A stretch of 6,918 nucleotides of DNA, taken from contig JACREV010000028.1 in the NCBI GenBank assembly GCA_016218095.1, positions 1 through 6,918 on the forward strand, read 5' to 3'. This DNA is from Deltaproteobacteria bacterium (GTDB taxonomy: Bacteria > Desulfobacterota > GWC2-55-46). This document shows positions 1-5,449 of this stretch, one piece after another. The position numbers and the translations under genes were made by a program. The first letter of the stretch is position 1, and each line of letters begins with the position of its first letter. The notes beneath the pieces were generated by a model. The model was given only the letters and a program-made list of their open reading frames with translations, did not search any database and was not told the origin of the DNA.

Positions 1-216
1 CTTCTCGAGGCACGCCTGCGTGTAGGCGTCGATGCAGTACGGGCACTGTACAGCGTGGGCGACGGCGAGCGCTATAAGGGCCTTCTCCCTCTCGGTGAGC
101 GCCCCTTCTGCGAATACCGCCCCGTACCACTCGCCGAACTTCTTCCAGAGCTCGGGGGCCCCTTCCGAGATCGTCGAGAACTTCTTGAGGTCTTCGGGGT
201 TGTAATAGGTCTCCAT
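1..216 (-). CDS. AhpD-like / carboxymuconolactone decarboxylase family protein (3' part cut off by window edge)
   Basis: The 72 visible N-terminal residues begin METYYNPEDL and run into the window edge. Residues 32-50 hold the helical stretch GAVFAEGALTEREKALIAL, followed by AHAVQCPYCIDAY with C58-P-Y-C61. This is the paired-cysteine active site of the AhpD/CMD fold, which is typically a trimeric or hexameric cytosolic protein with thiol-peroxidase-like redox chemistry. From memory, the opening and the AHAVQCPYCIDAYTQ block most resemble the peroxidase-like protein that accompanies arsenosugar-biosynthesis genes (ArsM/ArsS). That sub-assignment is an inference, because the expected neighbours lie beyond position 1. 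The ATG at 214-216 is preceded by GGAGG (221-225) four bases upstream. A sigma70-type promoter lies about 115 bp upstream, leaving a leader of roughly 110 nt. Family members are about 110-120 residues, so around 40 residues are probably missing. Confidence 0.85.
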   Translation of the reverse strand, partial: METYYNPEDLKKFSTISEGAPELWKKFGEWYGAVFAEGALTEREKALIALAVAHAVQCPYCIDAYTQACLEK

Positions 217-290
217 ATCGCCTCCAATAAATGAGTTTTTTGGAATGAACCGCTGAACGACCCCGGGAAGGAGGGCGCAAAAGGCCACTA

Positions 291-302
291 TTCCCGTAGG
301 AA
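291..302 (-). other. UACG-capped hairpin in the AhpD-like gene leader
   Basis: In the predicted transcript, UUCC and GGAA (minus strand, 302 to 291) enclose a UACG loop closed by C-G, which is a stable UNCG-type tetraloop. The GGGAA on its 3' side can instead pair with a UUCCC about 20 nt further downstream (plus-strand gggaa at 265-269), so two structures compete. This may be a simple stabilising hairpin. I do not recognise a known riboswitch in this leader. Confidence 0.3.
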
Positions 303-334
303 ACCACAAGCTTCTTTTGATCGGCGGTATTAAG

Positions 335-363
335 AGATTAGTATAGCGAGGCGCGCCTGTCAA
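335..363 (-). promoter_or_regulatory. sigma70-type promoter for the AhpD-like gene
   Basis: On the minus strand a perfect -35 TTGACA (358-363) is followed by a 17-bp spacer and a weaker -10 TAATCT (335-340). Transcription would start near 328, giving a leader of about 110 nt. The spacer contains the 10-bp perfect palindrome AGGCGCGCCT (349-358), which touches the -35 and could be a regulator site. No terminator is obvious between this promoter and the upstream membrane-protein stop at 403, so read-through from that gene is also possible. The 217-402 gap otherwise shows no gene. Confidence 0.55.
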
Positions 364-402
364 GGGTCTCTCTGGAGGCCCGATCAAGGGCGAACCGATG
401 GT

Positions 403-1131
403 TTAATACCTGTTGCCGTTCTTCGCCTTCCTTATCCGCTCCTCGGCCTTTGTTATCCTCCGCATGAGCCTGTCTACGCGGGAGCCGATGCCGAAGACCT
501 CGCCAAGGGGCTTGGCGAGCCTCACCCTCGCATCAGGCCTTGAATACTTGACGTAAATCATCCCGATGAACGCGACGACGAGCCCGCCTACGAGGTCGTC
601 TATCATGTCCATCATCGTGTCGTCGAGGCCGTCCTGGGTATGCTTCGTGAAGAGGACGTCGACCGAGTACTCGCCTATCTCCCAGAGCCCGCCGACACCC
701 ATCGCGAAGATGACCGTGAAAAAGCCTATCATGGGGATCGATAAGCGGACCTTCCTCGTGTAGTGGAGGGTGTAGACGATGACGAAGCCGAGGAGCGCGA
801 CGACCCCGCCGCCGTAGAGGTGGAGGAGCTGGTCCCATATCTCGTACTTCTGGTAGAAGTCCATGCCCTCGCCCATGAAGGTATGGAGGAAGAGCGAGAG
901 CGTGATGAGAAAATCGAGCTCAAAGGGGAGCGTTATGCGGTAGTTCCTCTGGACTATCGAGGGGACGAGCGAGACGCCGACGGCCATCATCGCGGCCACG
1001 GAAAAAAGGTACTGGCCGTAGTATATCTCGTGAGGTATGAGAACGACCATGAGGAGCTTCATGGACCAGGAGAGGGCCGTGGAGACCGAAACGGTCCGCC
1101 AGTTCTTGAAGATCCCTTTCAGTTGAAGCAT
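403..1131 (-). CDS. YjdF/DUF2238-like integral membrane protein
   Basis: This 242-residue protein has about six hydrophobic helices, near residues 15-32, 41-60, 68-86, 104-122, 131-150 and 178-194. A basic, charged tail (196-242) should be cytoplasmic. Conserved polar residues sit at helix edges in the pattern typical of the YjdF/DUF2238 family: W99-D100-x3-H104 before helix 4, W150-E151-x2-E154 after helix 5, and D170-D171-T-x2-D175-x2-D178-D179-x2-GG before helix 6. The biochemical role of that family is unknown, and these acidic/histidine clusters look like a metal or proton site only by inference. The ATG at 1129-1131 has a close GAGGG two bases upstream, a tight spacing, and GGAG further out; the next Met is residue 24, inside helix 1, so the first start is preferred. 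The gene stands alone, divergent from the zinc-ribbon gene. Confidence 0.75.
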   Translation of the reverse strand: MLQLKGIFKNWRTVSVSTALSWSMKLLMVVLIPHEIYYGQYLFSVAAMMAVGVSLVPSIVQRNYRITLPFELDFLITLSLFLHTFMGEGMDFYQKYEIWDQLLHLYGGGVVALLGFVIVYTLHYTRKVRLSIPMIGFFTVIFAMGVGGLWEIGEYSVDVLFTKHTQDGLDDTMMDMIDDLVGGLVVAFIGMIYVKYSRPDARVRLAKPLGEVFGIGSRVDRLMRRITKAEERIRKAKNGNRY

Positions 1132-1176
1132 ATCCCTCGCGGATTCTCCTTGCGCTTTACTTTGACGCCTTCACTA

Positions 1177-1204
1177 ATTATCCTTTAAAAAACAAAAAAG
1201 GCAA
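1177..1204 (-). promoter_or_regulatory. candidate promoter for the YjdF-like membrane protein gene
   Basis: Minus-strand TTGCCT (1199-1204), a 16-bp very T-rich spacer and GATAAT (1177-1182) make a plausible sigma70-type promoter. It would initiate near 1170, about 39 nt upstream of the ATG at 1131. The -10 matches consensus at five of six bases and the -35 at four of six. Confidence 0.5.
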
Positions 1205-1221
1205 CCCTGAACCGGCCCCGG

Positions 1222-1250
1222 TTTACAGAACAAAGGAAGGCCGGTATACT
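1222..1250 (+). promoter_or_regulatory. strong sigma70-type promoter for the zinc-ribbon gene
   Basis: TTTACA (1222-1227), a 17-bp spacer and TATACT (1245-1250) are each one mismatch from consensus at optimal spacing. Initiation near 1257 leaves a leader of about 23 nt that contains the ribosome-binding site. CCGGCC (1212-1217) and GGCCGG (1239-1244) form an inverted repeat flanking the -35 and touching the -10, a possible operator. Confidence 0.7.
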
Positions 1251-1279
1251 CTTCATAAAGACATTGAGGAGGGACGCGC

Positions 1280-1468
1280 ATGGCAGGAAAGGCAATTTCA
1301 ACCCCCAAGGAAGAGGTCTGCGCGGTCTGCGGCAACCGCGTCGAAGACTGCGTATGCTGTCCCGAGTGCGGCCACGCCTGTCTTCTTGAGAGCGGCGGCC
1401 TCCATTGCCCGGTCTGCGGGCCTCTTGAGCCGGTCCCCGAAGAAAAAGAGGAGCGCAAGCGGCTATGA
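1280..1468 (+). CDS. small cysteine-rich zinc-ribbon protein (62 aa)
   Basis: The 62-residue product carries nine cysteines: CAVC at 14-17, C24, C26-C27, C30, C34 and CPVC at 43-46. The arrangement suggests one or two zinc knuckles/ribbons: CxxC at 14/17 with CPEC at 27/30, and C34 or neighbours with CxxC at 43/46. The C-terminus (residues 50-62) is highly charged (PVPEEKEERKRL). It probably binds zinc and perhaps nucleic acid or a protein partner; the actual function is unknown. It is a genuine gene despite its size, because GAGGAGGG (1266-1273) lies six bases before the ATG and a near-consensus promoter precedes it. Its last six bases overlap the end of the convergent glycosylase gene. It has no signal peptide or membrane segment, so it should be cytosolic. 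Confidence 0.8.
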   Translation: MAGKAISTPKEEVCAVCGNRVEDCVCCPECGHACLLESGGLHCPVCGPLEPVPEEKEERKRL

Positions 1469-2047
1469 GAGGGCTTTTTTCACTTCCAGCAGGGCCTCTT
1501 TAAGCTCCTCTATCCCTTGCTCCATCCTCCTCTGCCTCCGCAAGATATAGGCCGGGTGATAGACCGGCATGACCTTTATGCCTCTGTACGAGGCCCATCT
1601 GCCCGGGGCGAACTCCCCAACGGGAAAGAGAGAGCGGTAGGCGGTCTTGCCCACGGCTATTATGACCTCAGGCGCGACAGCCTCTATCTCCTCTTCGAGG
1701 AACGGCAGAAAAAAAGCGCGCTCGTCATCGGTCGGCGGCCTGGTTTTAAGCCTTTTCGTCCTGAGGTGCGGCCATACTTTTACGGCGTTGGTGATGTAGA
1801 CGTCATCCCGCCCGCACCCCGTGGCATCTTCGAGCGCGGAGACGAAGAACGTCCCGGCCCTGCCGACAAAGGGCCTGCCGAGCCTTGTCTCGTCCCTCCC
1901 CGGCGCCTCGCCTATGACCATCAACCTGCAATCCGCTCTCCCTTCGCCGAATACGGGGATGGAGCCGCGGAGCTCAGGATTCACCCCGAGCGCCGCCTCG
2001 ACCCTCTTGTTCAGGGCCTCAAGCCTCTTACCGGCCTTTGCGGCCAT
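1463..2047 (-). CDS. uracil-DNA glycosylase superfamily protein, family 4-like but lacking the Fe-S cysteines
   Basis: The 194-residue protein has the hallmarks of the uracil-DNA glycosylase fold, which removes uracil from deaminated DNA in base excision repair. It has motif A at 46-62 (GEAPG then LGRPFVG), a mid-region VYITNAVKVWP (83-93) and the C-terminal motif PVYHPAYIL (161-169) with H164. Length fits family 4. Family 4 enzymes carry a 4Fe-4S cluster on four cysteines, an N-terminal CxxC and two around the NALKCRPP block. Here only C40 and C78 occur, and the usual KC position is K90-V91. This points to a cluster-free subgroup, resembling UDG-like proteins I associate with Bacilli. The only usable upstream start is ATG at 2045-2047; no Shine-Dalgarno is visible. 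It is 94 bp downstream of the HD-domain gene, same strand, with no terminator between, so co-transcription is likely. Confidence 0.85.
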   Translation of the reverse strand: MAAKAGKRLEALNKRVEAALGVNPELRGSIPVFGEGRADCRLMVIGEAPGRDETRLGRPFVGRAGTFFVSALEDATGCGRDDVYITNAVKVWPHLRTKRLKTRPPTDDERAFFLPFLEEEIEAVAPEVIIAVGKTAYRSLFPVGEFAPGRWASYRGIKVMPVYHPAYILRRQRRMEQGIEELKEALLEVKKALS

Positions 2048-2141
2048 AAGCCAGGGGCGAAGAGATTGACCGCCTGAAAGTCTCTTTTATCATATTATTT
2101 GTATCCGAATGGCGCGGGATCGAGATGATGCCTGGAAAACG

Positions 2142-3200
2142 CTAAAAGAGGCTCGGGATGTCTTTCTTCCTGGAGCCATCGCCCTTCTCCTCGGGCTTTT
2201 CGTCTTTTCTGTCATCGGTCTCTATCGCCGCGGCCGGGGCGTCCTCGGGCCTGAACTCGCCCTTGAAGATATAGCGCTCGAATATCCGCTGATACGGGGT
2301 CCAGTTGGAGGAGTCCCTCTCGTCATCTATGAGGGTCTTTACCGCGTTTATCTTCGCGTCCATGTCGTCGAGGTAGTAAAGTACGATCGCTTCTATCGTC
2401 TTCGGCCTCTTGGGGGAGCCGAACTCGAGGTGCCCGTGGTGGCTCAAGAGCATGTGTTTAAGGAGTATGGCAAGCTCCCTGGGAAAGTCCTTTATGAGCC
2501 GTATCCGCTCGTCTATCAACTCAACGCCGATGGTTATATGGCCGAGGAGCCTCCCCTCGTCGGTATAATCGAAGGACCTCTTGTAGGAGAGCTCGTAGAT
2601 CTTCCCTATGTCGTGGAGGATCGCGCCTGTTACGAGCAGGTCCCTGTTTATGCCTTCCTTGTAGTGGCCGACGACCTTATCCGCAAGGCCGCAGATGGAG
2701 AGGACGTGCTCGAGGAGCCCGCCGAGATAAGGGTGGTGCATGGCCTTGGCCGCCGGCGCGGTCATGAAACGGTCCCGGAGCTCCTTGTCGTTGAATATTG
2801 AGAGGAGGAGGGCCTTAAGGTGACCGTTGGCCATTCCCTCGATGATGGAGTCGAGCTCGGCGATCATCTCCGCGGGCCCCCTGCTCGATGCCGGGAGGAA
2901 GTCCCTTATGGAGTAGGCGCCCTCCGGGAGCGCGGAGACGGACGTTATATTCACCTGGAGACCGCCCTGGTACGCGACGGCGAACCCCTTTATGGCTACT
3001 ATGTCGTTTTTCTGGAAGACCTTGCCGATCTCCTCGGCGGCCTCCCAGACCCTCGCCTCGCATTCGCCGGTCGCATCCATTATCCTCATGTTCAGATAAG
3101 GCTTGCCCGACTTGCTTACCCCGGACTCCTTCTTGGTGACGAGGAACGCGCCCGAGACCTGCTCTTTTTCCTTTAAGTCCTTTATGAAGGTCTTCTTCAC
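2142..3200 (-). CDS. OB-fold/HD-domain nuclease, YhaM-like 3'-5' exoribonuclease family
   Basis: The 352-residue protein starts with an OB-fold nucleic-acid-binding domain (about 1-95, with SGKPYLNMRIMDATGECEARVW typical of strand packing). A linker follows, then an HD metallohydrolase domain (about 150-310). Visible metal-binding signatures are H165 in LLEHVLS, H196-D197 in AILHDIGK, H221 in GHITIG, the H254-H255-x-H257 cluster and the DDMD block 278-281. This order is that of YhaM/CBF1-type 3'-5' exoribonucleases (about 315 aa), cytosolic enzymes acting on RNA and possibly DNA. The C-terminal 38 residues are charged, probably disordered, and extra. The start is GTG (3198-3200) with only a weak GAAGAG upstream; no other start exists before the in-frame TGA that ends the preceding epimerase gene. 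The 12-nt gap to that gene argues for an operon and translational coupling. Confidence 0.88.
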   Translation of the reverse strand: MKKTFIKDLKEKEQVSGAFLVTKKESGVSKSGKPYLNMRIMDATGECEARVWEAAEEIGKVFQKNDIVAIKGFAVAYQGGLQVNITSVSALPEGAYSIRDFLPASSRGPAEMIAELDSIIEGMANGHLKALLLSIFNDKELRDRFMTAPAAKAMHHPYLGGLLEHVLSICGLADKVVGHYKEGINRDLLVTGAILHDIGKIYELSYKRSFDYTDEGRLLGHITIGVELIDERIRLIKDFPRELAILLKHMLLSHHGHLEFGSPKRPKTIEAIVLYYLDDMDAKINAVKTLIDDERDSSNWTPYQRIFERYIFKGEFRPEDAPAAAIETDDRKDEKPEEKGDGSRKKDIPSLF

Positions 3201-3212
3201 TCGATATACTCT

Positions 3213-4175
3213 TCAGGCGCTTATCGCGCCCTCCCTTTCCAGAAACCAGCGCACGTATCTCGCGACCCCCTCGTCTATCCGCACCTTCGGGGCGAACCCG
3301 AGAAGCCTTCTCGCCTTCGTAACGTCGGCGTAGGTAACGGGCACGTCGCCGGGGGCGGTATCGGAGTATTTTACGACCGCCTTTTTCCCGAGGCTCTTCT
3401 CGATAAGTGAGATGAGGCCGTTAACGTCTATCATGTTCGCGCCGCCGAGGTTCACTATCTCGTACCTCGAAGGCGCATATATGGACCTCGATACGCCGTC
3501 GAGTATGTCGCCCACGTAGGTAAAGTCCCTTCTAGCCGTCCCGTCGCCGTATACCTCTATCTCTCTCCCCTCATGGACGGCCTTCGTGAACTTGGCCACA
3601 GCCATATCCGGGCGCCCGCGCTCGCCGTAGACCGTAAAAAAACGGAGGCACGTGACGTTAAGCCCGTAGAGGTGGGAGTAGGTATAGCTCATGAGCTCCC
3701 CGGCCCTTTTTGTCGAGGCGTAAGGGGAGATGGGGCACGTGATGGGGTCTTCTTCCGAGAACGGGACCTTGCTGTTGATGCCGTAGACGGATGACGAGGA
3801 GGCGAAGACGAAGTTTTTGGCCTTGACCGCCCTCGCGGCATCGAGGAGGTTGAGCGTGCCGAGGCAGTTGACCTCTTCGTAGAGGAACGGGTCCTTTATC
3901 GACGGCCTCACCCCGGCCCGCGCGGCGAGGTGGCAGACGGCGTCCGGCGACTCTTCCCTGAAGAGGGCCTCTATCCCCGCCCTGTCCCTTATGTCCATCT
4001 CGCAAAGCCTAAGGCGAGGCTCATTCTCGTACAGGGCCATGTTGTCACGCTTGAGCCTCGGGTCGTAGAAGTCGTTGAAATCGTCGATTACAACGACTTC
4101 CTCGCCCTTTTTAAGGAGCTCTCCGACTACATGGGAGCCTATAAAACCCGCGCCGCCAGTGACTATTATCTTCAT
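3213..4175 (-). CDS. NAD-dependent nucleotide-sugar epimerase, UDP-glucuronate 4-epimerase-like
   Basis: The 320-residue protein is an extended short-chain dehydrogenase/reductase. The NAD-binding glycine motif TGGAGFIGSH is at 6-15, with D31-D32 after beta 2 to bind the adenosine ribose. HLAARAGVRPS is at 82-92. The catalytic set is the serine run 126-129 (FASSSSVYG) with Y152-x3-K156. GRPDMAVAKF (187-196), RRDFTYVGDI (215-224) and the GVRPS block resemble UDP-glucuronate 4-epimerases of the GAE/LpsL type more than GalE. The substrate remains an inference, and UDP-glucose 4-epimerase or dTDP-glucose dehydratase-like activity is not excluded. Length is normal and complete. It would supply activated sugars for polysaccharide or lipopolysaccharide. 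The ATG at 4173-4175 has no Shine-Dalgarno, and a promoter candidate suggests a leaderless start. It is first in a probable operon with the HD-domain gene. Confidence 0.9.
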   Translation of the reverse strand: MKIIVTGGAGFIGSHVVGELLKKGEEVVVIDDFNDFYDPRLKRDNMALYENEPRLRLCEMDIRDRAGIEALFREESPDAVCHLAARAGVRPSIKDPFLYEEVNCLGTLNLLDAARAVKAKNFVFASSSSVYGINSKVPFSEEDPITCPISPYASTKRAGELMSYTYSHLYGLNVTCLRFFTVYGERGRPDMAVAKFTKAVHEGREIEVYGDGTARRDFTYVGDILDGVSRSIYAPSRYEIVNLGGANMIDVNGLISLIEKSLGKKAVVKYSDTAPGDVPVTYADVTKARRLLGFAPKVRIDEGVARYVRWFLEREGAISA

Positions 4176-4181
4176 GCGTAA

Positions 4182-4210
4182 AAACTAACATACAAACCGG
4201 CAGGGGTCAA
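4182..4210 (-). promoter_or_regulatory. candidate promoter giving a leaderless epimerase mRNA
   Basis: Minus-strand TTGACC (4205-4210), a 17-bp spacer and an extended -10 TGT-TAGTTT (the hexamer at 4182-4187) end only six bases before the epimerase ATG. Transcription would start at or next to the A of the ATG at 4175. The -35 is good, but the -10 hexamer is only a partial match. Confidence 0.45.
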
Positions 4211-4245
4211 GGGACATCGGCGGAGGGATGAGGGGATTTTAACAG

Positions 4246-4283
4246 TATTGAGGGGACCTTTCTACAGAAAGGTCCCCCCAATA
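4246..4283 (-). terminator. long hairpin downstream of the first HPDxNP protein gene
   Basis: GGGGACCTTTC (4252-4262) and GAAAGGTCCCC (4267-4277) form an 11-bp perfect stem around a TACA loop. After one mismatch (4251/4278) the stem is extended by five more pairs, TATTG with CAATA. It begins 14 nt past the stop of the gene ending at 4298 and precedes the epimerase promoter. The tract after the stem on the minus strand (CTGTTAAAAT) is U-poor, so it is an imperfect intrinsic terminator or an mRNA 3'-end protector. Confidence 0.6.
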
Positions 4284-4297
4284 TCAAGCACCCTGAT

Positions 4298-4822
4298 CTA
4301 ATACCCCGACATGCCGCCGCGTCCGGTCTCAGGCGAGGGTCTGGACTCGGGGGAAGAGGGCCTCGATTCCCTCGGGAGCGCCGCTGTCTCTGCCTCGCTC
4401 AAGTCGCCTTTGAGCGCGATCGAGATGTTCTCCATGTTCTTCGGGTTGTTGTCCGGGTGATAGGCTATCTCTATATTTTCCCAGTTTTCTATCTCGCTGG
4501 AAGGGACCACCGCCGTGTACTTCGCGTTCCCCTTTGAGTCGCTCTTGAAGGAGTAATCGCCTGCGCCGACGCCGGACATGTCTTTGCCCGCCTTCTCATT
4601 GACGAACCAGGCTGTGTATGTGGAGTCGGCCTTCAGGTTCGACGCCTCGATCGATATTTTCTTTTGCCCCTCTCCGGCGTCGCTGATCGTAGCCGTGCCC
4701 TTTACGTTTTCCCAGAGCCTGCCCTTAAGGTCTACCTTCTCCTCGGCGGCGTACGCCGTGGTCATGAATGCCGCGAAAAAGAAGAAAAATACAGCCGCGA
4801 TGACGCCTCTCGTCTTTGACAT
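4298..4822 (-). CDS. secreted HPDxNP-motif protein, tandem paralogue A (unknown function)
   Basis: The 174-residue protein begins with a classic signal peptide: MSKTR, a hydrophobic core 7-20 with five phenylalanines, and AYA-A at 23-26 for cleavage. The mature part (27-141) alternates short beta-like strands and includes TYTAWFVN (68-75), GVGAGDYSFKSDSKGNA (84-100) and AYHPDNNPKN (120-129). A proline/serine/arginine-rich tail (143-174), with two SRPS-type units, is probably disordered. About 29 of 80 residues match the neighbouring product ending at 4926 by eye. The ATG at 4820-4822 follows AAAGGAGG five bases upstream. No cysteines are present, so there are no disulfides or lipid anchor. 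I do not recognise the family; it has an immunoglobulin-like or CHRD-like look but lacks their motifs. It is likely periplasmic or extracellular. Confidence 0.8.
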   Translation of the reverse strand: MSKTRGVIAAVFFFFFAAFMTTAYAAEEKVDLKGRLWENVKGTATISDAGEGQKKISIEASNLKADSTYTAWFVNEKAGKDMSGVGAGDYSFKSDSKGNAKYTAVVPSSEIENWENIEIAYHPDNNPKNMENISIALKGDLSEAETAALPRESRPSSPESRPSPETGRGGMSGY

Positions 4823-4846
4823 TGGTGCCTCCTTTGTTTCGGGTGA

Positions 4847-4871
4847 AAGGTTGGAAGAACCTTCGGAAGGT
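4847..4871 (-). promoter_or_regulatory. overlapping inverted repeats in the leader of paralogue A
   Basis: Three related arms overlap here. AAGGTT (4847-4852) is complementary to AACCTT (4858-4863), and ACCTTC (4859-4864) forms a 13-bp odd palindrome with GAAGGT (4866-4871). In the minus-strand RNA the shared AAGGU can pair with only one partner at a time, giving two mutually exclusive short hairpins directly upstream of the ribosome-binding site. Read as DNA, this could equally be a repressor site. I found no clear -10/-35 in this 100-bp gap. Confidence 0.35.
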
Positions 4872-4878
4872 ACTGAAA

Positions 4879-4910
4879 TTAAGAGAAGGCCGTTTATGGC
4901 CTTCTCTTAA
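4879..4910 (-). terminator. intrinsic terminator after paralogue B
   Basis: TTAAGAGAAGGCC (4879-4891) and GGCCTTCTCTTAA (4898-4910) form a perfect 13-bp stem with a 6-nt loop. The stem starts 15 nt after the TAA at 4926-4928. On the minus strand it is followed by TTTC, with AU-rich closing pairs forming the rest of the U-rich tail. It separates the two paralogues and may let only part of the transcripts continue into paralogue A. Confidence 0.75.
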
Positions 4911-4925
4911 CTTGTTTGAGCCTGC

Positions 4926-5369
4926 TTACCAGACCTTCTCAAGGTCTCCGGCAAGGGCCACAACCGCGTTATCGAGGTTCTCGGGGTTGTCGTCCGGGTG
5001 ATGCGCCACCTGCAGGTAGTCGTAATCCATGTAATCGTATGAATTGAGCGTAGTCACAAAACGCCCCTTGCCCTCGCCGTCGGTCTTGAAGGCGTGGTCG
5101 CCGACCCCGAGGCCCCTTAAGTCCCCGGCGGGCCTTTCCTTGGCGAGCCATATGGTGTAAACGGAGTAGGGCTCGAGCCCGCTCGCCTCGACGGAGATCT
5201 CTTTTATGTCGTAACCGCCCTCGAAGACATCCGTGACCACCACCTCGCCCGCGGCCTTTTCAGCCCCGGCCGCCGGCCTGAGCTCGAAGTTCCCGACAGA
5301 CGCCCGGACCGGGAGCGCCGATAAGGCGACGATGGCGACGGCCAGGAGGGCTTTATTGATCTTTGACAT
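4926..5369 (-). CDS. secreted HPDxNP-motif protein, tandem paralogue B (unknown function)
   Basis: The 147-residue protein starts MSKINK, has a hydrophobic core 7-20 and a likely cleavage after VRA (22-24). The mature region shares with its downstream neighbour the blocks EISVEASGL (57-65), YTIWL (71-75), GLGVGDHAFKTDGEGKG (87-102) and AHHPDDNPEN (122-131), and ends shortly after ALAGDL. It lacks the Pro/Ser/Arg tail of the neighbour. The reading frame stays open upstream to 5477, but the ATG at 5367-5369 is chosen. It has a perfect AAGGAGGT seven bases upstream, it begins the signal peptide, and the longer form would extend across the promoter. A consensus promoter and a terminator bracket the gene as its own unit. 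Function is unrecognised; an exported structural, adhesive or ligand-binding beta domain is an inference. Confidence 0.82.
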   Translation of the reverse strand: MSKINKALLAVAIVALSALPVRASVGNFELRPAAGAEKAAGEVVVTDVFEGGYDIKEISVEASGLEPYSVYTIWLAKERPAGDLRGLGVGDHAFKTDGEGKGRFVTTLNSYDYMDYDYLQVAHHPDDNPENLDNAVVALAGDLEKVW

Positions 5370-5376
5370 TGTACGC

Positions 5377-5384
5377 ACCTCCTT
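5377..5384 (-). promoter_or_regulatory. ribosome-binding site deciding the start of paralogue B
   Basis: The minus strand reads AAGGAGGT, a full match to the anti-Shine-Dalgarno sequence, with a 7-nt spacer before ATG 5369. It rejects the longer upstream reading frame, whose first ATG lies inside the -35 region. Confidence 0.85.
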
Positions 5385-5449
5385 ATTACTCAGTTGGAAC
5401 AGACGTTCAGCGGCGCCGTAAAAGAAGCCGCCAAAGCTTCCATATATTA

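Noticed and set aside
217..330. Known riboswitch in the AhpD-like leader (cobalamin, SAM, fluoride, TPP).
   Set aside because: None of the conserved core sequences of these classes could be found; only generic hairpins are present.
383..402. Short GCCC/GGGC hairpin after the membrane-protein stop as a terminator.
   Set aside because: The stem is only four pairs and no U tract follows.
2089..2094. TATGAT as a -10 box for the uracil-DNA glycosylase gene.
   Set aside because: No acceptable -35 lies 16-18 bp upstream, so the AT-rich patch alone is not enough to call a promoter.
2109..2801. Long plus-strand open frame (230 codons) opposite the HD-domain gene.
   Set aside because: It is the antisense shadow of a well-supported gene in GC-rich DNA. 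It shows no domain, no ribosome-binding site and an unnatural composition.
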